A DNA stretch of 64,000 bases from Algoriphagus winogradskyi. GTDB taxonomy: Bacteria > Bacteroidota > Bacteroidia > Cytophagales > Cyclobacteriaceae. Shown piece after piece: positions 33,460-41,986 of this stretch. Under the pieces are notes generated by a model. It saw only the letters and a program-made list of their open reading frames with translations, ran no database searches and was not told the origin of the DNA. How positions within the stretch are numbered: the stretch's first letter is position 1; every line of letters begins with the position of its first letter. The stretch covers positions 372,001 to 436,000 of the forward strand of contig NZ_FXUA01000003.1 in assembly GCF_900182815.1 (NCBI RefSeq), in the 5' to 3' direction. Made by a program: the position numbers and the translations under genes.

Positions 33460-34707
33460 ATGTATCGCAACTTTCTAATTCCATTTAGCATTCTGATTGG
33501 ATTGATGTTTTTTACAGCTGTAGATCTATCAGCCCAAACGAAAAAAACACGGGAAGAATTAGAAAAGCAGAAAGCAGAAGTACAGGCTAGGCTATTGGAA
33601 TTTGATAAAATCTTGAAGCAAACTACTGCAACAAAGAAAAATTCCATAGGAGAGCTTAATGCAGTAACGCGTCAGTTTCAAACCCAAACTCGTTTAGTTA
33701 ATACCCTTGATCGAGAAGTGAAGCTGATCAACCAGGAGATAAGTGAGACGGAAGACAAAATAGAGAGCCTGGAAGTACAGCTGAAAGATTTAAAAGCTGA
33801 ATATGGTAGAATGATTTATAATGCCTCAAAGCTCAATAGAGGACTTTCTATCGTTTCTTTTGTTTTCAGTTCAGCAAATTTCAATCAGCTCTATTCTAGA
33901 TTGATGTATTTGAAACAATACACAGATAGCCGGAAACAACAGGCCGCTCAAATTGAAAAATTAAGCTTAGAACTTATAGATCAGCGGGCCTTATTGGATA
34001 ATAAAAAAGCTGAAAAAGAAAAAGTGCTTGCAGAAGAGCAAAAAGAACGAGCAGAACTTGACAAGATGAAGCGTACTCAGCAAGGCCTTGTGAACACGCT
34101 TACCTCAAAAGAGCAAGACATTAAAAAACAGATCACTGCAACTAAAAAACAACAGGATCAACTAAACAAAATGATCAAGCAGGTGATCGAAGATGAGATA
34201 CGCCGCGCTGAAGCAGCCGCTAAAAAAGAAAATAGCACTGCTACCAAATCGACTGGCAGTAGCATGCCGATGACCCCAGAGGTCGCTGCTTTGTCAAAAT
34301 CATTTGCTGGGAATCAAGGCAGGCTTCCTTGGCCAGTAGAAACAGGTTTTGTATCGCAGGGATATGGTACCTATCCACACCCTACTCTTAAAGGAATCAC
34401 CATGGAAAGTGATGGGATAGACATCCGCACCCAGCCTAATTCTAATGTAAGGGCTGTATTTGATGGCACAGTAACTAAAATCACAACTATGCCTGGTTTT
34501 GGCGGTACAGTGATCATAAAACATGGTGAGTATTATACCATGTATAGTAAGTTGAAAACCATTACTGTAAAAACAGGTCAGACTGTAAGTGCAAAAGACG
34601 TAATTGGACAAGTTGCTACAGGTCCTGGCGGGGAAGCAGAAGTACATTTCCAAACTTGGAAAGGTCTCTCTGTGATGAATCCTTCAACATGGCTAACATC
34701 CAAGTAG
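33460..34707 (+). CDS. EnvC-like murein hydrolase activator with degenerate LytM domain
   Basis: A 415-residue periplasmic protein started at the ATG at 33460, 6 bp after the DUF4292 gene; an in-frame TTG at 33451 overlaps that stop codon. A short leader (ending DLSAQ) is followed by a long coiled coil (about 25-250) and a C-terminal M23/LytM domain (about 287-412). The zinc site looks lost: the H-x-G-x-D motif reads SDGID, the Y-x-H-L histidine is Lys (YSKL), and the H-x-H pair is EVH. Such domains activate amidases at the septum and do not cut peptidoglycan themselves, as in E. coli EnvC. Activator function is therefore likely. It is the last gene of the TPR/DUF4292 group. Confidence 0.9.
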   Translation: MYRNFLIPFSILIGLMFFTAVDLSAQTKKTREELEKQKAEVQARLLEFDKILKQTTATKKNSIGELNAVTRQFQTQTRLVNTLDREVKLINQEISETEDKIESLEVQLKDLKAEYGRMIYNASKLNRGLSIVSFVFSSANFNQLYSRLMYLKQYTDSRKQQAAQIEKLSLELIDQRALLDNKKAEKEKVLAEEQKERAELDKMKRTQQGLVNTLTSKEQDIKKQITATKKQQDQLNKMIKQVIEDEIRRAEAAAKKENSTATKSTGSSMPMTPEVAALSKSFAGNQGRLPWPVETGFVSQGYGTYPHPTLKGITMESDGIDIRTQPNSNVRAVFDGTVTKITTMPGFGGTVIIKHGEYYTMYSKLKTITVKTGQTVSAKDVIGQVATGPGGEAEVHFQTWKGLSVMNPSTWLTSK

Positions 34708-34756
34708 AACTTAATTGCGTATATTCATAAAAAAGATAGATTGCTTGACGCTGAAC

Positions 34757-34787
34757 TTTGTGTAAGCGGATCACAATTATATCTTTG
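34757..34787 (+). promoter_or_regulatory. Bacteroidota housekeeping promoter of tatA
   Basis: TTTG (34757-34760), a 19-bp spacer, then TATCTTTG (34780-34787), a full consensus match. It lies 31 bp before the tatA ATG and in the gap after the EnvC-like gene. Confidence 0.8.
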
Positions 34788-34818
34788 TATCCACATTTAC
34801 CCTTAAACACACACCATC

Positions 34819-35019
34819 ATGACTACATTAGGTTTCATTCAAAACATGGGCGGTGGCTCGATCGTATTGATCGTATTGGTCGTCCTTCTATTGTTTGGTG
34901 CTAAAAGAATACCTGAATTGGCTCGTGGCCTTGGACGTGGTATCAGAGAATTTAAAGATGCTACCAAGGACATTCAGAACGACCTAGAGGAAGGTCTGAA
35001 AGACGACAAGAAAAAGTAA
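34819..35019 (+). CDS. tatA: Twin-arginine translocase subunit TatA/TatE
   Basis: A 66-residue protein with the TatA plan: one N-terminal membrane helix (about 14-27, IVLIVLVVLLLFG), a FGAKRIPELARGLGRGIREFK hinge and amphipathic helix, and an acidic/lysine tail. It forms the pore-like assembly that moves folded, RR-signal proteins across the inner membrane. Within this window, the two enolase-type enzymes at 10.7-14.6 kb are obvious clients. tatB and tatC are not here. It has its own promoter and probably leads into the amidase gene 18 bp downstream. Confidence 0.95.
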   Translation: MTTLGFIQNMGGGSIVLIVLVVLLLFGAKRIPELARGLGRGIREFKDATKDIQNDLEEGLKDDKKK

Positions 35020-35037
35020 TCTCTTAAGCCAAGGAAA

Positions 35038-36465
35038 TTGGAAAAATTCATCTCATTCGACGAAATTAAAAAATCGCTCGAAAAGAAGGAAAGTGACTGT
35101 CGCGCGATAGTCCAATATTATTTAAAAAACATTGAGACGAAGGCGCATTTAAACGCCTTCGTCGAAGTTTATGAGCAATCCGCTTTAGCCCAAGCTGATC
35201 TTATTGATCAGAAATTAGCTAATGGAAATGCTGGTAAACTTGCCGGAATGGTCATCGGTATCAAAGATGTACTCTGCTATTCTGGCCACGAATCCAACGC
35301 CTCTTCCAAAATTCTAAATGGTTTTGAATCCCAATTCACCACCACAGCTATCCAACGACTGCTAGACCAAGACGCTATTGTTATCGGCAGACTCAATTGT
35401 GATGAATTTGGAATGGGAAGTTCGAATGAAAATTCTGCCCATGGAAAGGTATTGAATGCAACAGATGAATCACGCGTCCCTGGAGGTTCCTCTGGAGGAT
35501 CAGCAGTGGCTGTTCAAGCAAATCTCTGCACCATTTCTTTAGGAACTGACACAGGTGGTTCTGTAAGGCAACCGGCGGCATTTACAGGAGTGATTGGAAT
35601 GAAACCTACCTATTCAAGGGTTTCTCGATGGGGCTTGATTGCCTATGCCTCCTCGTTTGACTGCATTGGGGTTTTTTCTAGAACAGTAAAAGATAATGCA
35701 ATGGTCATGGAAATTATGGCCGGTCATGATGAATACGATAGTACTTCATCTAGAAAACCTGTTTTACCATATAGTCAACTTTTACACTTTGATAAAAAAG
35801 CTAAAGTAGCCTTTCTTAAAGAAACCATCGAGTCTCAAGCACTTCAGCCTAAGATCAAAACTAATACGTTGGCAGTCTTAGATAAATTAAAATCCGAAGG
35901 TCATACGGTAGAGGAAGTAGAATTCCCCTTACTTGATTTCATCCTACCGACTTATTATATTCTTACTACTGCAGAAGCAAGCTCCAATCTATCAAGGTTT
36001 GACGGGGTAAAGTATGGATACAGAACTCCCAATGCTCATAACTTGGAAAGCATGTATAAGCTGACTAGAAGTGAAGGATTTGGAGAGGAAGTAAAGCGAA
36101 GAATTATGCTGGGTACGTTTGTGCTAAGTGCCAGCTATTACGATGCGTATTTCACTAAAGCGCAGAAAGTCAGAAGATTAATAAAAGACTTTACTGAAAA
36201 TCTTTTAAATGATTTTGACTATATTATTATGCCGACTACGCCATCTACAGCGTTTAAGTTTGGTGAGCATAGTGGTGATCCGGTAGCAATGTATTTGGAA
36301 GATCTCTTTACAGTGCAAGCTTCAGTGTCTGGAGTCCCAGCCATTTCTCTTCCTAATGGGAAAGATGAGAATGGAATGCCGATTGGTTTGCAGGTGATTT
36401 GTAACTCTTTTAAAGAGGCAGAGCTCTATGCTTTTAGTAATTATTTAACAGAATTGACGTCCTAA
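35038..36465 (+). CDS. gatA: Asp-tRNA(Asn)/Glu-tRNA(Gln) amidotransferase subunit A
   Basis: A 475-residue amidase-signature enzyme. The Lys-Ser-Ser triad is complete: Lys76 in GIKDVLC, Ser151 in GGSSGGS and Ser175 in GTDTGGSVRQPA. Length and the surrounding GMKPTYSRVSRWGLIAYASSFD and PTTPSTAFKFGEH segments are those of GatA, which hydrolyses glutamine and feeds ammonia to GatB for transamidation of misacylated tRNA. The start is TTG at 35038, preceded by AAGGAA; the sequence from it (MEKFISFDEI) matches the usual GatA N-terminus. gatB and gatC are not adjacent, as is common in Bacteroidota. Confidence 0.93.
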   Translation: MEKFISFDEIKKSLEKKESDCRAIVQYYLKNIETKAHLNAFVEVYEQSALAQADLIDQKLANGNAGKLAGMVIGIKDVLCYSGHESNASSKILNGFESQFTTTAIQRLLDQDAIVIGRLNCDEFGMGSSNENSAHGKVLNATDESRVPGGSSGGSAVAVQANLCTISLGTDTGGSVRQPAAFTGVIGMKPTYSRVSRWGLIAYASSFDCIGVFSRTVKDNAMVMEIMAGHDEYDSTSSRKPVLPYSQLLHFDKKAKVAFLKETIESQALQPKIKTNTLAVLDKLKSEGHTVEEVEFPLLDFILPTYYILTTAEASSNLSRFDGVKYGYRTPNAHNLESMYKLTRSEGFGEEVKRRIMLGTFVLSASYYDAYFTKAQKVRRLIKDFTENLLNDFDYIIMPTTPSTAFKFGEHSGDPVAMYLEDLFTVQASVSGVPAISLPNGKDENGMPIGLQVICNSFKEAELYAFSNYLTELTS

Positions 36466-36479
36466 AACCCATTATCCCT

Positions 36480-37868
36480 ATGAAAAACCCTTTGTTCAGA
36501 ATTTTCACACTTGCGCTTATCACATGTATGATTCCACTGTCCAAAGCATATTCTCAGGATGATGAATCTATTGCCGCTGCTCCCCTACTCGATGAGGAGG
36601 TTTTACCTAATTACCATTACGAATACATTCCAGATTTCACTTATGATGACATCGATCGTAGAGTAAGAGCGATGGATCATGAAATGGCATTTGAGCTGAA
36701 TGATCGTATTTTTTCTTTCATCCAATACTTCACTGTAAGAAATAGAGACTACACCAAAATGGTCTTGGCTCGTAAAGAGTTGTTTTTTCCAATGTTTGAT
36801 GAAATGATGCGAAAACATGATATGCCTTTGGAAATCAAATATTTATCAATCATTGAATCTGGGCTTGATCCTCAGATCCGATCTCGAGTAGGTGCTATGG
36901 GTCTTTGGCAGTTTATGCCAGCGACTGGCAGAATGTACGGAATGAACACCAACAATGAGGTAGATGACAGAATGGATCCAGAACTTTCTACCGAAGCAGC
37001 TGCGAAATATTTAAAATCACTTTATCGAATGTTTGGTGATTGGGAAGTAGCAATGGCTGCATACAATTGTGGGCCTGGCAACGTGAGAAAAGCAATCCGT
37101 AGATCTGGTGGAAAGAAAACTTTTTGGGGGATTTATAACTATTTACCTCGAGAAACCCGCAGCTACGTACCTCAGGTACAAGCAATGTTATATATTTTAA
37201 ATCACCTAGAAGAGCATAATTTTTATCCAGAAGACCCTACCTATGTAGTGGAATATGAGAAAATCCGTTTTGATAGAGCACTAAGCTTAGATAAGCTTGC
37301 CGAATTAACAAATCTCTGTGTAGCAGACTTAAAAACTTTAAACCCCGCGATTAAGAATAGCAGGATACCAGAAAGCAATAAGAACATGGCTCTTCGAATT
37401 CCTCGAACCAAAGCCCCTTATATCAAAGAAAACCTTGCATGGTTAAATGATTCGCTGAATAATGCTCCGACTGTGCTGCTAGCTTCTAACGTAAAGGTTC
37501 AATCTGTGGAAGCGCTAGCTCAAGACATCAGGCAAAATGGCACAGTATATAAAGTTAGATCAGGTGATGTTTTAGGTTCCATTGCTCAGCGGCACGGAGT
37601 CACCGTAACTCAATTAAAATCGTGGAATAATCTTTCTTCAAATCTGATTCGTGTTGGACAGACTTTAAGAATAAATTCAGGAATGTCTGGAAACATTGCT
37701 ACGACACAAACAAATGCCTCAGGACAAACCACATACATTGTTCAGCCCGGAGATTCACTTTGGATTATTTCAAGAAAACATGAAGGCCTTACCGTGGACC
37801 AGATTAAGCGTCTGAACAATCTGAATTCAAATAACATTAAGCCAGGTCAGAAACTTATTATCGGCTAA
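36480..37868 (+). CDS. MltD-like membrane-bound lytic transglycosylase with two LysM domains
   Basis: A 462-residue exported enzyme. A Sec leader ends near AYSQ (23-26). The goose-lysozyme-like SLT domain covers about 105-255, with the catalytic Glu126 in YLSIIESGLDP and the family motif GAMGLWQFMPATGRMYG. Two LysM repeats follow at about 353-395 (VYKVRSGDVLGSIAQRHGV) and 417-460 (TYIVQPGDSLWIISRKHEG). It cleaves glycan strands of peptidoglycan with formation of 1,6-anhydro ends. It follows the amidase gene by 14 bp and precedes a DUF4837 lipoprotein. The MltD label rests on the SLT-LysM-LysM order; no lipobox is visible. Confidence 0.92.
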   Translation: MKNPLFRIFTLALITCMIPLSKAYSQDDESIAAAPLLDEEVLPNYHYEYIPDFTYDDIDRRVRAMDHEMAFELNDRIFSFIQYFTVRNRDYTKMVLARKELFFPMFDEMMRKHDMPLEIKYLSIIESGLDPQIRSRVGAMGLWQFMPATGRMYGMNTNNEVDDRMDPELSTEAAAKYLKSLYRMFGDWEVAMAAYNCGPGNVRKAIRRSGGKKTFWGIYNYLPRETRSYVPQVQAMLYILNHLEEHNFYPEDPTYVVEYEKIRFDRALSLDKLAELTNLCVADLKTLNPAIKNSRIPESNKNMALRIPRTKAPYIKENLAWLNDSLNNAPTVLLASNVKVQSVEALAQDIRQNGTVYKVRSGDVLGSIAQRHGVTVTQLKSWNNLSSNLIRVGQTLRINSGMSGNIATTQTNASGQTTYIVQPGDSLWIISRKHEGLTVDQIKRLNNLNSNNIKPGQKLIIG

Positions 37869-37990
37869 TTCGCGCCAGATTTTCCTATAGTTTGTTAATT
37901 TTTTTTAAGTAATGGTAATATTCAATCCTAAATAAGGATAAATGTTACGATGTACTTAATTTGACCTATCCAAGAATCAAACGACCAAAA

Positions 37991-39088
37991 ATGAAGACCA
38001 TTTCATCCATTCTCATAGCCCTAATCATGGGCATTGTATTTACTTCCTGTGAATCTGAGGGAACAGGAGCAGACAGCTCTAAGCCAAAAGCAAGAGGCTC
38101 CATAGGGGAAATTATCTTAGTAATAGACTCAGTAAAATGGGCTGGCCCAGTTGGAGATCAACTGAAAGAAATTTTCGAATCCGACATCCCAGGAATGATT
38201 CGATCAGAAGCAAAGTTCAAAGTAAACACAGTAGACCCTAGAGCCATGACACGCATGCTCAAAATGTCCACCAACTTAGTATACGTCACAACTTTCGACG
38301 ACAAAGGATCCGCTAGTCAGGTGATCAATGCACAGTTTTCCAAGGAATCAAAAGAAAAGGCAATGAATGATCCTAACATTTATTCATTGCGAATGGAGGA
38401 TGAATATGCTATTGGCCAAGAAGTACTTTACTTGTTTGGCAATACAGAGGAACAATTAGTAGAGAATTTAAAGAAAAACGGAAGTAGACTTCAGAATCTT
38501 TTTGAAGTAAGAGAAAGAGGAAGATTGGAAAAAATCATACTTGCTAGAAAAAATTCTGCCGCCGCAGTGGAAGCGAGAGAGAACCTTGGAATTGAGATCA
38601 ATGTACCTGCCTCCTATCAGGTAGCGAAATCAGAAGATGATTTTCTATGGGTGAGACAGATTACCCCAAGTGGAAATCGAGCTGATATAAGTTTATTTTT
38701 CTACGAGACCGATTATACTTCGGAAGAGCAAACTTTCCCAGCAAACATCCTCAAACTCAGAGACTCAATTACAAAACAACACATTTTTGGAGATCCAGAA
38801 GACACAACTTCCTATGTGGTTTCTGAAAAACAAATTCCGCCTGCTTTTAGAAACATGGTGATTAATGATAATTTTACCACAGAAATAAGAGGCGCTTGGA
38901 AAACCAACAACACAAGTATGGGTGGATCCTATCTTGGTTACCTCATGATTGATCAGAAAAAAGGAAAACTTTATTACATTGAAGGGTTCGTATTTTATCC
39001 TAATGAAATACACAGAGATGCCCTCAGAGAAATAGAGACTATTCTTCTGAACACTAATGTGAGTTGGAAGGAGGACCAAGGGGCCTAA
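37991..39088 (+). CDS. DUF4837 lipoprotein
   Basis: A 365-residue lipoprotein when started at the ATG at 37991, which puts Cys20 in the lipobox FTSC; a TTG 30 bp upstream would add a charged extension ahead of the leader. The mature protein matches DUF4837, a Bacteroidota-only family: GSIGEIILVIDSVKWAGPVGDQLKEIF at the start and a second half with VPASYQVAKSEDDFLWVRQ and RGAWKTNNTSMGGSYLGYL. Function is unknown. The two halves look like paired alpha/beta units. It lies between the transglycosylase and malic enzyme genes, 22 bp from the latter. Confidence 0.85.
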   Translation: MKTISSILIALIMGIVFTSCESEGTGADSSKPKARGSIGEIILVIDSVKWAGPVGDQLKEIFESDIPGMIRSEAKFKVNTVDPRAMTRMLKMSTNLVYVTTFDDKGSASQVINAQFSKESKEKAMNDPNIYSLRMEDEYAIGQEVLYLFGNTEEQLVENLKKNGSRLQNLFEVRERGRLEKIILARKNSAAAVEARENLGIEINVPASYQVAKSEDDFLWVRQITPSGNRADISLFFYETDYTSEEQTFPANILKLRDSITKQHIFGDPEDTTSYVVSEKQIPPAFRNMVINDNFTTEIRGAWKTNNTSMGGSYLGYLMIDQKKGKLYYIEGFVFYPNEIHRDALREIETILLNTNVSWKEDQGA

Positions 39089-39110
39089 AACCCAAATTAT
39101 ACTAGCTTTT

Positions 39111-41381
39111 ATGGCAATCAAAATCCGCAAGGAAGACGCACTAAATTATCATACGCAAGGCTCGCCTGGCAAAATTGAAGTAAACCCCACAAAACCACTT
39201 TCTAGCCAGATGGATCTTGCGCTGGCTTATTCGCCGGGAGTTGCAGAACCCTGCAAAGAAATCGAAGCGGATGTTGAAAACGTCTATAAATACACTGCCA
39301 AAGGCAATTTGGTAGGTGTTATTTCAAACGGTACAGCCGTTCTTGGACTTGGAGATATAGGTCCCGAAGCATCGAAGCCTGTGATGGAGGGAAAAGGTGT
39401 TCTTTTCAAGAAATTTGCAGGAATAGACGTTTTCGACATTGAGATCAATGAAAAAGACCCCAAAAAGTTAATCCAAATAATCAAGTCTCTTGAACCAACT
39501 TTTGGCGGGATTAATCTGGAAGACATCAAAGCACCTGAATGCTTTGAAATAGAAACTGAACTTAAGCGGGAAATGAAAATCCCTGTCATGCATGATGATC
39601 AGCATGGCACAGCAATTATCTCTGGAGCAGCTTTACTTAATGCACTGGAAATTGTAGAGAAAGATATCTCAACAATCAAATTGGTGGTAAACGGTGCTGG
39701 AGCTGCGGCAATTTCCTGTACTCGATTCTATATTTCTTTAGGTATTAAAAAGGAAAATATAGTTTTATGTGACATCGTCGGAATCTTGAGATCAGATAGA
39801 ACTGATCTGGATGAAATTAGAAAAGAATTTGCCACGGATAGAGACCTAAATACTCTTTCTGATGCCTTGAAAGACGCGGATGTTTTCTTAGGCCTTTCTG
39901 CAGGAAATATTGTTTCTCAGGATCAATTGAAGCTGATGGCCCCAAATCCGATCGTTTTCGCTTTAGCAAATCCAGATCCCGAAATTTCCTATGAGCTGGC
40001 TGTGGCTACTCGTCCCGACCTAATCATGGCAACCGGACGTTCTGATCATCCAAACCAAGTGAATAACGTATTAGGATTTCCTTACATATTCAGGGGAGCA
40101 TTAGACGTGAGAGCTACAGCTATCAATGAATCCATGAAATTGGCAGCAGCTCACGCTATCGCAAAATTGGCGAAAGAACCTGTTCCAGATATTGTAAACA
40201 AAGCTTACGGAGAAGATAAACTGGGTTTTGGACGATTATACCTGATACCAAAGCCACTAGATCCACGATTGATTACTACGATTGCTCCAGCTGTAGCAAA
40301 AGCTGCTATGGAAACCGGTGTTGCTAAATATCCTATCAAGGACTGGGACGCTTACGAGCTTGAGCTTCAAGAGCGAATCGGCATTGATCAACGATTGATG
40401 TCTGTGGTAATCGCAAGAGCAAAAAAAGATCCTAAGCGCGTTGTATTTGCGGAAGCAGATAACAGGAAAATACTCAAAGCAGCTCAAATCATCCGTGACG
40501 AAAAAATTGGTGAACCTATACTCCTAGGCAATAGAGAAAAAATCTTATCACTTATAGCCGATAATTCCTTAGATCTGAGCAATGTAACCATCATAGATCC
40601 TATGGAGGAAAAGGAGATGCTGATCAAATTCGCTGAAATGCTCTTTCAAAAGCGAAATAGAAAGGGAATGACTGTGGGAGATGCAGCGAGACTTGTTACT
40701 CAGAGAAATTACTTCGGGGCATTAATGGTAGAATCTGGAGCTGCAGATGCTTTTATCTCAGGTCTTACGCGTGATTATCCAAAAACCATCTTGCCATCAC
40801 TGCAAACTATCGGTGTAAAACCTGGTGTGAATCGTGTGGCGGGTATGTATATAATGAATACGCCGAAGGGCCCGTATTTCTTTGCTGACGCAACGGTAAA
40901 TCTCAATCCTACTGCTGAAGAATTGGTTGAGATTATCGGTCTGACGGCAGATGCTGTGAGATTTTTCAACATGGAACCTCGAATAGCAGTCCTTTCTTAT
41001 TCCAACTTTGGATCTGCCAAAGGAGATATACCGGGAAAAATGGCAAAGGCGACAGCCATAGCTCAGAAAAAATATCCAGACTTAGTCATCGAAGGAGAAA
41101 TGCAGGCCAATGTTGCGATTAATGAAGATATCCAACGTGAAATGTATCCATTCTCCAAACTCATACACAAAAGAGCAAACACGCTAATTTTCCCTGATTT
41201 AAGTTCAGGTAACATTGCCTACAAGCTTTTAGCTGAACTTGGAAACTCTGAAGCGATTGGTCCTATTCTGCTCGGTATGAACAAACCTGTACATATCCTA
41301 CAGCTGGGAAGTTCAATACGTGAGATTGTTAACATGGTAGCTGTGGCAGTAGTAGATGCACAATCCAGCAGTAGCTTATGA
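39111..41381 (+). CDS. maeB: NADP-dependent malic enzyme with C-terminal phosphotransacetylase-like domain
   Basis: A 756-residue two-domain enzyme. Residues 1 to about 425 form the malic enzyme, with LALAYSPGVAEPCKEI, VMHDDQHGTAIISGAALLNAL and the nucleotide-binding VVNGAGAAAISCTRFY. Residues about 430-756 form a phosphate acetyl/butyryl transferase-like domain (KRVVFAEADNRKILKAAQI; LIFPDLSSGNIAYKLLAELG) that is regulatory in MaeB and does not by itself give Pta activity. It oxidatively decarboxylates malate to pyruvate and makes NADPH. Its stop overlaps the ruvA start (ATGA), so translation of the two is coupled. Confidence 0.95.
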   Translation: MAIKIRKEDALNYHTQGSPGKIEVNPTKPLSSQMDLALAYSPGVAEPCKEIEADVENVYKYTAKGNLVGVISNGTAVLGLGDIGPEASKPVMEGKGVLFKKFAGIDVFDIEINEKDPKKLIQIIKSLEPTFGGINLEDIKAPECFEIETELKREMKIPVMHDDQHGTAIISGAALLNALEIVEKDISTIKLVVNGAGAAAISCTRFYISLGIKKENIVLCDIVGILRSDRTDLDEIRKEFATDRDLNTLSDALKDADVFLGLSAGNIVSQDQLKLMAPNPIVFALANPDPEISYELAVATRPDLIMATGRSDHPNQVNNVLGFPYIFRGALDVRATAINESMKLAAAHAIAKLAKEPVPDIVNKAYGEDKLGFGRLYLIPKPLDPRLITTIAPAVAKAAMETGVAKYPIKDWDAYELELQERIGIDQRLMSVVIARAKKDPKRVVFAEADNRKILKAAQIIRDEKIGEPILLGNREKILSLIADNSLDLSNVTIIDPMEEKEMLIKFAEMLFQKRNRKGMTVGDAARLVTQRNYFGALMVESGAADAFISGLTRDYPKTILPSLQTIGVKPGVNRVAGMYIMNTPKGPYFFADATVNLNPTAEELVEIIGLTADAVRFFNMEPRIAVLSYSNFGSAKGDIPGKMAKATAIAQKKYPDLVIEGEMQANVAINEDIQREMYPFSKLIHKRANTLIFPDLSSGNIAYKLLAELGNSEAIGPILLGMNKPVHILQLGSSIREIVNMVAVAVVDAQSSSSL

Positions 41382-41974
41382 TCGATTATCTAAGTGGAAA
41401 ACTGGTATACAAAGACCCCACTTATGTCATTATTGATGTGAACGGGATTGGATATCATGTCAAAATATCCCTTCAAACCTATACAGAAATCAAGGATGAG
41501 GAGCAGATTAAGCTCCTCACCTTCCTTCATATCAAAGAAGATGCTCATACCCTTTTTGGATTCAAAAAAGAGGATGAAAAGCGACTATTTTTATTATTGC
41601 TCTCAATTAATGGAGTAGGTCCAAGTACAGGCCTCATGATTCTTTCATCACTTAGCTCCCTAGAAATAGAGCAGGCAATTTTGGCGGGGGATGTAGCTAC
41701 CATCCAGCATGTTAAAGGGATAGGTGCAAAAACCGCGCAACGTATCATATTAGAACTTAAAGACAAGGTAGGAAAAGGTGGAACTGATGCTTCATCTACC
41801 TCATTAGGATTTTTGAAATCCAGCAATAAAATCCGCGAAGAAGCGTTACAAGCACTCATTACGCTAGGTTTTCCAAAAGCAGCTGCTGAGAAAAATATAG
41901 CTGCTGTGCTGAAAAAAACCACTGGAGAAATTTCGTTAGAAGATTTAATTAAAGCATCTTTAAAGACATCATAA
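41378..41974 (+). CDS. ruvA: Holliday junction branch migration protein RuvA
   Basis: A 198-residue RuvA with all three domains: N-terminal OB fold (MIDYLSGKLVYKDPTYVIIDVNGIGYHV), two helix-hairpin-helix motifs (LLSINGVGPSTGLMIL and VKGIGAKTAQRIILELKDK, about 71-135) and a C-terminal three-helix domain that binds RuvB (about 148-196). RuvA tetramers hold the four-way junction while RuvB motors pull the arms. ruvB and ruvC are not in the window. It sits between maeB (4-bp overlap) and sprA (12 bp gap), an arrangement in which a repair gene shares a transcript with a secretion gene. Confidence 0.97.
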   Translation: MIDYLSGKLVYKDPTYVIIDVNGIGYHVKISLQTYTEIKDEEQIKLLTFLHIKEDAHTLFGFKKEDEKRLFLLLLSINGVGPSTGLMILSSLSSLEIEQAILAGDVATIQHVKGIGAKTAQRIILELKDKVGKGGTDASSTSLGFLKSSNKIREEALQALITLGFPKAAAEKNIAAVLKKTTGEISLEDLIKASLKTS

Positions 41975-41986
41975 TATTAAGTTGTA

